64,000 nucleotides of DNA from contig NZ_JAFBBQ010000001.1 of assembly GCF_016907255.1 (NCBI RefSeq), positions 62,001-126,000 of the forward strand, read 5' to 3'. The notes under the pieces were generated by a model. It saw only the letters and a list, made by a program, of their open reading frames with translations. It did no database searches and had not been told where the DNA came from. The position numbers and the translations under genes were made by a program. Positions 1-8,388 of the stretch are shown here, one piece after another. Each line of letters opens with the position of its first letter. Position 1 is the stretch's first letter. The DNA comes from Microbacterium keratanolyticum (GTDB lineage: Bacteria > Actinomycetota > Actinomycetes > Actinomycetales > Microbacteriaceae).

Positions 1-1247
1 GTCTGGCGACCCGCGCGCGTCTCCGGCAGGGATCGCATGTGTGCGACAGCCTTCTCCATGTCAGGTTCGACCAGTCCGATCGGCACCCCGGCGTGCTCCA
101 GCCGCAGCGCGAGCTGGTATGCCTTCTCGCCGGTGACGACGTCGACGTGGTCGAGGACGTCGAGATCGACGTCGTACAGCCACGACACGTCGGGCGTGCC
201 CTCGTCGATAGCCATCAGGAGACGCTCGGGAGCGGCATCCTGCGCGTCGAGGTTCATCTGCAGACTCGGCGCGTTCTTGAACATCACGAACTCGACCTGC
301 TCGCCGGCAGGGTCATGACGCAGCGGGATGACCTCGCCGCGCCCGTATGCCGGGGCCATCTGTGCGAAACCGCGCGCAGAGGCCTGTGGATCGAAATCAG
401 CGCCCATGACGCGCGCCGCGACCGTCAATGCAGCCGCCGCATCCGCGGCATAGTGCAGCCCCTTGGCGGGAAGGGTCAGAGCGACCGGTGTCCCTGCGAC
501 ATCCACAGTGATCTCGCGGCCGTTCACTTCGGTGACCTCCGCGAACGCGGCGTGCGCGATCGCCCCGGCGTCGCCGCTGCGCGTATCGGTCGCGTTGGCG
601 AGGCCGTGGGCGGATGCCGCGACGATGTCCGCACCTACCCCGAAGAACGACACTTCCCCGCGCATCGCGGAGACGTCGATCTTGCTGAGGTACGGATCGT
701 CGCGGTTGATCACGACGTGCTCGCTCGCGCGCGTCGAGGCATCCAGCATCATGTCGGCGACGCGCTCGGTCTCGTAGAACCGGTACAGCTGATCGACCTG
801 GACATTCAGCGAGAGGATCACCGACGGCGACAGCAGATCGGCGAGATCTGCCGCATATCCCTCGTCAACCTCCAGCACGGCGACATCGGCGCGCACTCGG
901 CCGGTGATCGTCGCATCCGCGAGCAGAGCGCTGGTGACGCCCTGCGGCAGATTCGCCCCCGTGGGGTTCGTGAACACGGTGAGTCCGTGCGCGCGCAGAA
1001 CCTCGCTGACCATGTGCGTCGTCGTGGTCTTGCCGTTGGAGCCGAGCACGAAGACGACACCGCGCGGGAACTGGCCCGCGAGCGTCGGCAGCAGCGTCGG
1101 CGACAGCTTGTTGGTCAGGTAGCCGGGAAAAGCCGAGCCGCCGCCACGCAGACGCGTCGCGAAGCGGGCGAGCTTGCCCGCGAGCACAGGAAAGACGTAG
1201 CGGATGCCGGCCTGACGTGCTCGCGGGGTACGGCTCAGATCACTCAA
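1..1247 (-). CDS. murT: MurT-like Mur ligase (lipid II isoglutaminyl synthase catalytic subunit family), 3' end cut by window
   Basis: Mur ligase family protein with the C-terminal DUF1727 domain; MurT with GatD amidates the alpha-carboxyl of D-Glu in lipid II. About 415 codons are present and the end runs off the window. The TTG start (1247-1245) overlaps the sigA stop, giving an N-terminus [14 protein letters not shown]. The P-loop is [10 protein letters not shown], an [10 protein letters not shown] segment follows, and the C-terminal half keeps [11 protein letters not shown], matching the MurT catalytic Asp region. Odd points: my translation shows no cysteine, so the usual Cys4 zinc ribbon is absent, and the usual NLFRDQLDRYGE block reads [12 protein letters not shown]. 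It may therefore use another nucleophile; see findings. gatD would be expected just outside the window. Confidence 0.85.
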   Translation of the reverse strand, partial: MSDLSRTPRARQAGIRYVFPVLAGKLARFATRLRGGGSAFPGYLTNKLSPTLLPTLAGQFPRGVVFVLGSNGKTTTTHMVSEVLRAHGLTVFTNPTGANLPQGVTSALLADATITGRVRADVAVLEVDEGYAADLADLLSPSVILSLNVQVDQLYRFYETERVADMMLDASTRASEHVVINRDDPYLSKIDVSAMRGEVSFFGVGADIVAASAHGLANATDTRSGDAGAIAHAAFAEVTEVNGREITVDVAGTPVALTLPAKGLHYAADAAAALTVAARVMGADFDPQASARGFAQMAPAYGRGEVIPLRHDPAGEQVEFVMFKNAPSLQMNLDAQDAAPERLLMAIDEGTPDVSWLYDVDLDVLDHVDVVTGEKAYQLALRLEHAGVPIGLVEPDMEKAVAHMRSLPETRAGRQ

Positions 1248-2502
1248 GGTAGTCCCGCAGCGACTGCGAACGGCTCGGGTGACGCAGCTTCGCCATCGTC
1301 TTCGACTCGATCTGGCGAATGCGCTCACGCGTCACACCGAACGTGTCACCGATCTGGTCGAGCGTCTTCGGCTGGCCGTCGCCCAGGCCGAAGCGCATGC
1401 GGATCACGCCCGCCTCGCGCTCGGAGAGCGAGTCGAGCAGCTGCTCGAGCTGGCGCTGCAGCATCGTGAAGCCCACCGCGTCGGCCGGGACGACCGCCTC
1501 GGTGTCTTCGATGAGGTCACCGAACTCGCTGTCGCCGTCTTCACCGAGAGGCGTGTGCAGCGAGATGGGCTCGCGCCCGTACTTCTGCACCTCGACGACC
1601 TTCTCCGGAGTCATGTCGAGCTCACGCGAGAGCTCTTCCGGAGTGGGTTCGCGACCGAGGTCCTGCAGCATCTGACGCTGAACGCGGGCGAGCTTGTTGA
1701 TGACCTCGACCATGTGCACGGGGATGCGGATCGTGCGCGCCTGGTCGGCCATCGCACGGGTGATCGCCTGGCGGATCCACCACGTGGCGTAGGTCGAGAA
1801 CTTGAAGCCCTTGGTGTAGTCGAACTTCTCGACGGCACGGATGAGGCCCAGGTTTCCCTCCTGGATCAGGTCGAGGAACTGCATTCCGCGACCCGTGTAG
1901 CGCTTCGCGAGGGACACGACGAGGCGGAGGTTCGCGCCCAGCAGGTGGCTCTTAGCGCGCTGTCCGTCACGGGCGACCCACTGCAGGTCGAGACCCAGCT
2001 GGCTGTTCTTCTCAGCGTCCGACATCGTCGACAGCTTCTCTTCTGCGAAGAGACCTGCCTCGATGCGCATGGCGAGCTCGACCTCTTCGGCCGCGTTCAG
2101 CAGCGCGACCTTGCCGATCTGCTTCAGGTAGTCCTTGACCGGGTCGGCCGTCGCGCCCGTGATCTGGGTCGAGTAGACCGGCACGTCTTCGTCGTCGTTC
2201 GACGAGATGACGATCGCGCCCGTGGGCAGCGGCTCGGTGAAAGCGGGCTTCGCACCCTCTTCTTCGTCGTCTTCTACGACGTCTTCAGCCGGAGCATCCT
2301 CGTGGACCTCGTCGTCGTCCTTCTTCTTCCGCGTGGTCTTCTTGGGCGCGGCGGCCTTGGCCGGCGCCTTCTTCGCGGCAGCAGCCGTGGTCTTCTTCTT
2401 CGCCGCGGGCGCGGCGGCCTCAGCGGTCTCGTCGACGACGTCGACGGTGTCCGCGTCTGCGGCCTTCTTCGTCCGGGTGGTCTTCTTCGTGGCAGTAGTC
2501 AC
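1240..2502 (-). CDS. sigA: Primary RNA polymerase sigma factor (RpoD/SigA/HrdB type)
   Basis: Housekeeping sigma-70 factor directing RNA polymerase to vegetative promoters. A GTG start at 2502 ([10 protein letters not shown]) sits behind the ribosome site GAAAGG; a TTG nine codons upstream is possible but lacks one. The 420 residues comprise a long Lys/Ala-rich then acidic N-terminal tail (about 1-95), region 1.2 ([11 protein letters not shown]), region 2 with [21 protein letters not shown] and [13 protein letters not shown] segments, region 3, and region 4 ending in the helix-turn-helix [11 protein letters not shown] and LRDYLE. The stop overlaps the murT start, suggesting cotranscription. 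The low-complexity tail is usual for actinobacterial HrdB/SigA. Confidence 0.97.
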   Translation of the reverse strand: MTTATKKTTRTKKAADADTVDVVDETAEAAAPAAKKKTTAAAAKKAPAKAAAPKKTTRKKKDDDEVHEDAPAEDVVEDDEEEGAKPAFTEPLPTGAIVISSNDDEDVPVYSTQITGATADPVKDYLKQIGKVALLNAAEEVELAMRIEAGLFAEEKLSTMSDAEKNSQLGLDLQWVARDGQRAKSHLLGANLRLVVSLAKRYTGRGMQFLDLIQEGNLGLIRAVEKFDYTKGFKFSTYATWWIRQAITRAMADQARTIRIPVHMVEVINKLARVQRQMLQDLGREPTPEELSRELDMTPEKVVEVQKYGREPISLHTPLGEDGDSEFGDLIEDTEAVVPADAVGFTMLQRQLEQLLDSLSEREAGVIRMRFGLGDGQPKTLDQIGDTFGVTRERIRQIESKTMAKLRHPSRSQSLRDYLE

Positions 2503-2671
2503 GTCTCGCCTTTCATGGGGGCTGCGCAAGCCCGTTCCATTTCGGACACTAGTAAGACCCTTGTCAAGTCTGTACGCCGGGACGACGAACTGATTGACAA
2601 CGGGTCAGGCCTCCAGTATGACATACGCTCCGGCCCGCGGCGCACTCGACGAGAGAATCGGGGAAAGATTC

Positions 2672-3604
2672 TCAGCCGCGGCCGGACTTGTCATCGTCAG
2701 AGGACGGACGCGAGGCCAGGTAGCGCTCGAGTTCTGCCGCCAGTTCGTCGGCGCTCGGCAGCGATCCCTCGTCGAAGCGGGGCGCGGAGGTTTCGCTCGT
2801 GAGCCCCGACATGTAGGAGTCGTGGCGCTGCTCGAGGTTCTCCACCATCTGACGCAGCTCGTCGCTGGCTTCCACCTGTTCGGCCACGCGCGCCAGGAAG
2901 TCCGGTTCCTGACTCTGCACCTCATCCATGTTGAGCACGAGCCCCGTCGCCTTCATCAGGCGGTCACCCGCAGCGAGCACGGCCGCCGGATACTCGGTGT
3001 CGGCCAGGTAGTGCGGAATCAGCAGGACGAACCCGACGACGCGCATGCCCTGCTGCGCGAACCGATACTCGAGCAGGTGGCCCGCCGTCGCCGGAACCTG
3101 CGTGCGCGGGCGCCACACGGAATGCGCCGCGACGAGCTCTGCACGATTCCCGCTGACAGTCGTCCCCACCGGTCGCGTGTGCGGCACCGGCATCGCGATC
3201 GCATGCACCCACGACATGGATGCGACCTCATATTCGTCCGCGAGTTCGAGAACCGCGTCAGTGAAGGCGTTCCAGGCGAAGTCGGGTTCGTATCCCGAAA
3301 GGAGGAGGAACGGCTGGCCCAGCGCATCCGCCATCAGCGAGAGCTCGAGCCGGGCCGGACGAAAGTCGGTGAGGTGGTCGTGCTCGAAGGAGATGACCGG
3401 TCGACGCGCGCGGTAGTCGAGGAGAACGTCGTTCTCGAACACGACGACGGGGCGCGGAGATGCCGTCTCATGCAGGTGATCGATGAGGCCCGACACGGCA
3501 GAGCCGGCATCCGTGAAGCCCGTGAGCAACACGATCAGCGGCAGGCCGGACGGCACGACCGGAGCATTCGCCACGCGTTCGAAAAGGTCACCGGAGTAAG
3601 GCAT
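2672..3604 (-). CDS. PAC2 family protein (proteasome assembly chaperone 2-like)
   Basis: A 310-residue cytoplasmic protein of the PAC2 family, which in actinobacteria is often encoded beside sigA. The body reads as an alpha/beta fold with LIVLLTGFTDAGSA near the N-terminus, FENDVLLDYRARRP around residues 55-70, and LLSGYEPDFAW around 105. The family includes archaeal and eukaryotic proteasome assembly chaperones; the bacterial role is not settled. A TAGCAT box lies six bases before the ATG, so the transcript is probably leaderless. It is divergent from pepA across about 118 bp. Confidence 0.88.
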   Translation of the reverse strand: MPYSGDLFERVANAPVVPSGLPLIVLLTGFTDAGSAVSGLIDHLHETASPRPVVVFENDVLLDYRARRPVISFEHDHLTDFRPARLELSLMADALGQPFLLLSGYEPDFAWNAFTDAVLELADEYEVASMSWVHAIAMPVPHTRPVGTTVSGNRAELVAAHSVWRPRTQVPATAGHLLEYRFAQQGMRVVGFVLLIPHYLADTEYPAAVLAAGDRLMKATGLVLNMDEVQSQEPDFLARVAEQVEASDELRQMVENLEQRHDSYMSGLTSETSAPRFDEGSLPSADELAAELERYLASRPSSDDDKSGRG

Positions 3605-3610
3605 ACGCCC

Positions 3611-3616
3611 ATGCTA
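3611..3616 (-). promoter_or_regulatory. -10 element for leaderless PAC2 gene
   Basis: TAGCAT on the minus strand ends six bases before the ATG at 3604 and no Shine-Dalgarno sequence intervenes. Transcription would begin at or next to the start codon. Confidence 0.5.
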
Positions 3617-3710
3617 CGAGCACCAGCAGGCCCTGCGGCCCCTGACCGCTGAGAGCGAACACGACGCCGCACCGCACCGCGCGCCGAGCCATCCGAGGGA
3701 CCCACGAACC

Positions 3711-3716
3711 TAAGAT
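3711..3716 (+). promoter_or_regulatory. -10 element for pepA
   Basis: TAAGAT followed by six bases (GGAGGC) and ATG at 3723. The GGAGG looks like a ribosome site but lies one base from the ATG, too close to work normally, so leaderless initiation is the simpler reading. No clear -35 hexamer. Confidence 0.5.
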
Positions 3717-3722
3717 GGAGGC

Positions 3723-5204
3723 ATGACGCTCCCTACCCTTGAGCTCTCACAAGGCGCTCTTGCGGATGCGAACGTGGATGCAGTCGTCCTCGTCGTCTCC
3801 GATCTCTCAGGTTCCTCGTCCGCCCTCGCACCCTTCGACCGGCTCGCTGCCTCGCTCAGCGGGATCGGCTTCACCGGTGCTGCTTCTGCATTCGTGCGCG
3901 TCCCCGCGCCGGATGTCACGGAGTTGCCGTTCGCCGTGGTCGGCGCGGGATCCTCGCCGGACGCACAGAGCGTGCGCGAGGCTGTGGGCGCTGCGGTGCG
4001 CTCGTTCACGGGCTTCAGCCGCCTCGGCGTGCTGCTCGTCGATGAACTCGCCCCGTTCGCGGATGCCGCCGCTGAAGGCGCGCTCCTGGGCGGATACCGT
4101 TTTGACGACTACCGCACCTCGGAAGAGAAGAAGCGCGCCGAGACCGTCGTGCTCTTCGCCAATGTGGCCGACGACGTGCTCACCCGCGCTGCGGCTGTCG
4201 CCGACGCGGTCGCGCTGACGAAGGATCTGATCAACACGCCCGCCGGATGGCTCGGGCCGGCCGATCTCGCCGATCGCGCCGTCGAGGCCGTCGCGGATCT
4301 CGACGACGTGACGATCGAGGTCCTCGATGAGCACGAGCTCGAGGCGCAGGGCTACGGAGGCATCCTCGGGGTCGGTCGCGGCTCGGTGCGTCCCCCGCGC
4401 ATGGTGCGCGTGGACTATGCGCCCGCAGGCGCCACCTCGCATATCGCGCTCGTCGGGAAGGGCATCACCTTCGACACCGGTGGCCTCTGGCTCAAGCCCG
4501 CCGCCAGCATGGTCGGCATGAAGTTCGACATGGCCGGTGCCGCGAGTGTGCTCGCCGCGCTCCGCGCGATCGCGACGCTGCGCCTTCCCGTGCGCGTCAG
4601 CGCGTGGATGTGCATCGCAGAGAACATGCCCTCCGGCAGCGCGACGCGCCCCGGTGACGTGCTCCGGATGCTCGACGGCAAGACCGTCGAGGTTCTGAAC
4701 ACCGACGCCGAAGGTCGCCTGGTCCTCGCCGACGGCCTCGCCGCCGCAAGCCGCGAGAAGCCTGACCTGATCGTGGATGTCGCGACGTTGACCGGTGCGA
4801 TCATCGTCGCCCTCGGCATGCGTCACACGGGTGTCTTCGGTGACGACGACAGCGTGCAGGAGATCCTCGATGCCGCGCACGGCGTCGGTGAACTCGCCTG
4901 GGCCATGCCGATGCCCGACCACATGGAAGAGGAGCTCAAGTCCCCGCTTGCTGACCTCGCCAACGTCAAGGTCGGAGACCCAGCGGCCGGCGCATCCTTC
5001 GCCGCGCTCTTCCTTCGTCGCTTCGTCGGACCCACCTCCGATGACGCCGATGCTCCGCGCATTCCGTGGGTGCACCTCGACATCGCCGGCTCATCCGAGC
5101 ACAAGGGAAGCCCCTACGGCTACACCGAGAAGGGACCGACCGGTTCGATGGTCCGCACGCTGGTCGCCCTCGCGGAGGCCCGCGCGACAGGGAGCAACGC
5201 ATGA
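3723..5204 (+). CDS. pepA: Leucyl aminopeptidase (M17 family)
   Basis: Cytosolic dinuclear-metal aminopeptidase that removes N-terminal residues from peptides. The 493 residues have a poorly conserved N-terminal macro-like domain (about 1-160) and the M17 catalytic domain. Signature elements are VGKGITFDTGG (metal and substrate Lys/Asp), KFDMAGAASVL, and NTDAEGRLVLADGL, the family signature. Length is normal. The stop overlaps the lpdA start (ATGA), so the two are translationally coupled; this order followed by the E2 gene is typical of actinobacteria. Confidence 0.96.
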   Translation: MTLPTLELSQGALADANVDAVVLVVSDLSGSSSALAPFDRLAASLSGIGFTGAASAFVRVPAPDVTELPFAVVGAGSSPDAQSVREAVGAAVRSFTGFSRLGVLLVDELAPFADAAAEGALLGGYRFDDYRTSEEKKRAETVVLFANVADDVLTRAAAVADAVALTKDLINTPAGWLGPADLADRAVEAVADLDDVTIEVLDEHELEAQGYGGILGVGRGSVRPPRMVRVDYAPAGATSHIALVGKGITFDTGGLWLKPAASMVGMKFDMAGAASVLAALRAIATLRLPVRVSAWMCIAENMPSGSATRPGDVLRMLDGKTVEVLNTDAEGRLVLADGLAAASREKPDLIVDVATLTGAIIVALGMRHTGVFGDDDSVQEILDAAHGVGELAWAMPMPDHMEEELKSPLADLANVKVGDPAAGASFAALFLRRFVGPTSDDADAPRIPWVHLDIAGSSEHKGSPYGYTEKGPTGSMVRTLVALAEARATGSNA

Positions 5205-6574
5205 CCGCGCACACCTTCGACCTCGTGATCCTCGGCGGCGGCAGCGGCGGTTACGCCGCGGCCCTCCGCGCTGCGGAGCTCGGCAAGTCCGTCGCTCTCA
5301 TCGAGAAGGACAAGGTCGGAGGCACCTGCCTGCACCGCGGATGCATCCCCACCAAAGCCCTGCTGCATGCGGCCGAGGTCGCAGAGAACGTCCGAGGCGC
5401 AGCATCCGTCGGCATCAGCGCCACGCTTGAGGGAATCGACCCCGCCGGCGTGCGCGCGTACCGCGAGGGCATCGTCGCCAAGAAGTTCAAGGGGCTCGAG
5501 GGACTCGTCAAAGCACGCGGAATCACCGTCGTTGCAGGCGAAGGACGCCTCGACGGTGAGCGCACTGTGCGCGTCGGCGACGACCTCTACACGGGCACCG
5601 ATGTGGTGCTCGCGACAGGGTCGTACAGCCGCAGCCTCCCGGGCCTCGAGATCGGCGGACGCATCCTCACGAGCGAGCAGGCGCTCACGCTGGACGAGAT
5701 CCCGCAGCGCGTCCTGATCCTCGGCGGCGGTGTGATCGGCGTCGAGTTCGCGAGCGTCTGGCGCGCTTTCGGAGCCGAGGTCACCATCATCGAGGCTCTC
5801 GACCACCTCGTGCCGAACGAGGACATCGCGCTCAGCAAGGGCTTGGAGCGCGCATTCCGACGACGCGGCATCACGCAGTCCCTCGGCATTCGCTTCCAGA
5901 GTGCTACGCAGACGGACTCTGCGGTCACGGTGACGTTGGAGAACGGCACGGAACTCTCCGCTGACTATCTGCTCGTCGCTGTGGGTCGCGGACCCGCCAC
6001 CGCCGAGCTCGGTTTCGAAGAGGCCGGAATCGCGATGGAACGCGGATTCGTCGTGACCGATCCCGAACTGCGCACTTCTGTGCCGCACGTCTGGGCCGTC
6101 GGCGACATCGTTCCGGGACTCCAGCTTGCACATCGCGGCTTCCTTCAGGGAATCGCCGTGGCAGAGCGCATCGCAGGGCTCTCCCCCGCGATCGTCCCCG
6201 AGGCGCAGATTCCGAAGGTCACGTACTGCAGCCCGGAAGTCGCCTCGGTCGGACTCACCGAAGCCGGCGCTATCGCGGAGCACGGCTCCGAGGCTGTCGT
6301 CGCCTACGAGTACAACCTCGCAGGCAACGGCAAGAGCGAGATCATCGGCACCGGTGGTCTTGTGAAGGTCGTCCGCCTCAAGGACGGCCCCGTCCTCGGC
6401 GTCCACCTTCTGGGCGACCGCGTCGGCGAGCTCATCACCGAGGGACAGCTCGCCGTCGCCTGGGAAGCGCACCCCGAAGACATCGCTCCCCTGATCCATG
6501 CACACCCCACTCAGAGTGAGGCACTGGGCGAGGCGTTCCTCGCTCTCGCAGGTAAACCCCTGCACGCACTCTGA
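5201..6574 (+). CDS. lpdA: Dihydrolipoamide dehydrogenase (E3)
   Basis: FAD-dependent pyridine nucleotide-disulfide oxidoreductase that reoxidises dihydrolipoyl groups of the pyruvate and 2-oxoglutarate dehydrogenase complexes, making NADH. The 457 residues begin with the FAD-binding LGGGSGGYAAALRA, the redox pair is C43/C48 in GGTCLHRGCIPTK, the NAD-binding ILGGGVIGVEFASV follows, and the C-terminal dimer domain has the His-Glu dyad in HAHPTQSEALGEA. The ATG at 5201 overlaps the pepA stop; the E2 gene follows after 74 bp. Confidence 0.97.
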   Translation: MTAHTFDLVILGGGSGGYAAALRAAELGKSVALIEKDKVGGTCLHRGCIPTKALLHAAEVAENVRGAASVGISATLEGIDPAGVRAYREGIVAKKFKGLEGLVKARGITVVAGEGRLDGERTVRVGDDLYTGTDVVLATGSYSRSLPGLEIGGRILTSEQALTLDEIPQRVLILGGGVIGVEFASVWRAFGAEVTIIEALDHLVPNEDIALSKGLERAFRRRGITQSLGIRFQSATQTDSAVTVTLENGTELSADYLLVAVGRGPATAELGFEEAGIAMERGFVVTDPELRTSVPHVWAVGDIVPGLQLAHRGFLQGIAVAERIAGLSPAIVPEAQIPKVTYCSPEVASVGLTEAGAIAEHGSEAVVAYEYNLAGNGKSEIIGTGGLVKVVRLKDGPVLGVHLLGDRVGELITEGQLAVAWEAHPEDIAPLIHAHPTQSEALGEAFLALAGKPLHAL

Positions 6575-6648
6575 GTCGCACGAAACCAATAACGGCGCTG
6601 AGGTCACTACACTGAATGCGTCACGAACTTCTTGAAGGAGACTCTGTC

Positions 6649-8376
6649 ATGAGCACATCCGTGGTCCTCCCCGCTCTCGGCGAGAGCGTCACCGAGGGTA
6701 CGGTCACCCGTTGGCTCAAGCAGGTCGGTGAGACGGTGCAGGCAGACGAAGGCCTGCTCGAGATCTCAACCGACAAGGTCGACACGGAGATCCCCTCGCC
6801 CGTTACCGGCGTGATCGAGGAAATTCTTGTCGGCGAGGACGAGACCGTTGAGGTCGGCGCCCTGCTTGCGCGAATCGGTGACGGAAGCGGCGCTGCCGCT
6901 CCCGCCGCGGCGCCCGAGGCTGCGGCTCCTGCCGCTCCCGCGCCCGCTGCCGAGCCTGCACCCGCCCCTGCCGCCGAAGCAGCACCTGCCCCCGCTGCGG
7001 AGGCACCCGCTGCTCCCGCCGCATCCGGTGACAGCACGGACATCGTGCTTCCGGAGCTCGGCGAAAGCGTCACCGAAGGCACCGTCACCCGCTGGCTGAA
7101 GCAGGTCGGCGACACGATCGAGGTCGACGAGGCACTTCTGGAGATCTCGACCGATAAGGTCGACACCGAGATCCCCTCGCCAGTCGCCGGCGTGCTCCAG
7201 GAGATCCTGGCTGCTGAAGACGAGACGATCAACGTCGGTGCCGTCCTCGCCCGTGTCGGCAGCGGCGCAGCCCCGGCTGCTTCCGCACCGGCTGAGGCTC
7301 CGGCCGCACCGGCTGAGGCTCCAGCGGCTCCCGCTCCCGCACAGCCCGCGGCGTCGCCGGCCGCTCCCGCGCAGCCCGCAGCAGCACCGGCCGCTCCCGC
7401 GGCGCCTGCTCCCGCTGCGCCTGCGGCAGCACCGGCTTCCGCGCCGGCGCCTGCATCCACCGAAGCAGACGACACCAGCCTGTACGTCACGCCTCTCGTG
7501 CGCCGTCTGGCCGCGCAGCAGGGCGTCGACCTGAGCACGGTCAAGGGAACCGGTGTCGGCGGACGCATCCGCAAGGAAGATGTCCTGAACGCCGCGAAGA
7601 GCGCCCCCGCCGCTGCCGCTCCTGCTGCTGCCGCCGCTCCGGCGCCGCTCGAGGTCTCGCCGCTGCGCGGCACGACCCAGCCGATGTCGCGCCTGCGCAA
7701 GGTGCTTGCTGAGCGCGCTGTCGCGTCGATGCAGCAGACCGCACAGCTGACGACCGTCGTCGAGGTCGATGTCACGAAGCTCGCGGACTTCCGCGATGCG
7801 ACGAAGGCATCGTTCCTGGAGAAGACGGGCGACAAGCTGTCGTTCCTGCCGTTCTTCGCCCTGGCTGCGGCCGAGGCACTGCAGGCGTTCCCGATCATCA
7901 ACTCGACCGTCGAGGGCGACCAGATCGTGTACCCGGCGACCGAGAACCTCTCGATCGCGGTTGACACCGAGCGTGGCCTGCTCACGCCGGTGCTGCGCGA
8001 CGCGGCGAGCAAGAACATCGCCGAGATCGCTCACGAGATCGCTGACCTGGCGAACCGCACGCGTCAGAACAAGCTGAAGCCGGACGAGTTGGCGGGTGGT
8101 ACGTTCACGCTGACCAACACCGGCTCGCGTGGCGCGCTGTTCGACACCCCCGTGGTGTTCCTGCCGCAGTCGGCCATCCTCGGCACCGGCACGGTCGTCA
8201 AGCGCCCCGGCGTGGTGACCGTGGACGGCAGCCCGGCGATCTCGATCCGCTCGTACGTCTACCTCGCACTGTCGTACGACCACCGTACGATCGACGGCGC
8301 TGACGCTGCGCGCTTCCTCGGAGCCATCAAGGCTCGCCTCGAGGCTGCAGACTTCGCGTCGCAGCTCGGAGCGTAA
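6649..8376 (+). CDS. sucB: Dihydrolipoamide acyltransferase, E2 of 2-oxo acid dehydrogenase complex (SucB/AceF type)
   Basis: Core E2 that carries acyl groups on lipoyl arms. The ATG at 6649 follows GAAGGAG at good spacing (an upstream in-frame ATG at 6616 lacks one). The 575 residues contain two lipoyl domains with lipoyl lysines K43 and K170, each in STDKVDTEIPSP, joined by Ala/Pro-rich linkers. A subunit-binding domain follows (YVTPLVRRLAAQQGVDL...GVGGRIRKEDV), then the catalytic domain with active-site H545 and D549 in DHRTIDG. In actinobacteria this single lipoylated E2 serves pyruvate dehydrogenase and, with OdhA, 2-oxoglutarate dehydrogenase; its E1 partner AceE is at 32.8 kb. Confidence 0.95.
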   Translation: MSTSVVLPALGESVTEGTVTRWLKQVGETVQADEGLLEISTDKVDTEIPSPVTGVIEEILVGEDETVEVGALLARIGDGSGAAAPAAAPEAAAPAAPAPAAEPAPAPAAEAAPAPAAEAPAAPAASGDSTDIVLPELGESVTEGTVTRWLKQVGDTIEVDEALLEISTDKVDTEIPSPVAGVLQEILAAEDETINVGAVLARVGSGAAPAASAPAEAPAAPAEAPAAPAPAQPAASPAAPAQPAAAPAAPAAPAPAAPAAAPASAPAPASTEADDTSLYVTPLVRRLAAQQGVDLSTVKGTGVGGRIRKEDVLNAAKSAPAAAAPAAAAAPAPLEVSPLRGTTQPMSRLRKVLAERAVASMQQTAQLTTVVEVDVTKLADFRDATKASFLEKTGDKLSFLPFFALAAAEALQAFPIINSTVEGDQIVYPATENLSIAVDTERGLLTPVLRDAASKNIAEIAHEIADLANRTRQNKLKPDELAGGTFTLTNTGSRGALFDTPVVFLPQSAILGTGTVVKRPGVVTVDGSPAISIRSYVYLALSYDHRTIDGADAARFLGAIKARLEAADFASQLGA

Positions 8377-8388
8377 CCGCACCAGCCC

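Noticed and set aside
2538..2567. TTGACA (minus, 2567-2562) as a -35 for sigA
   Set aside because: No acceptable -10 hexamer lies 16-18 bases downstream, so the promoter could not be placed.
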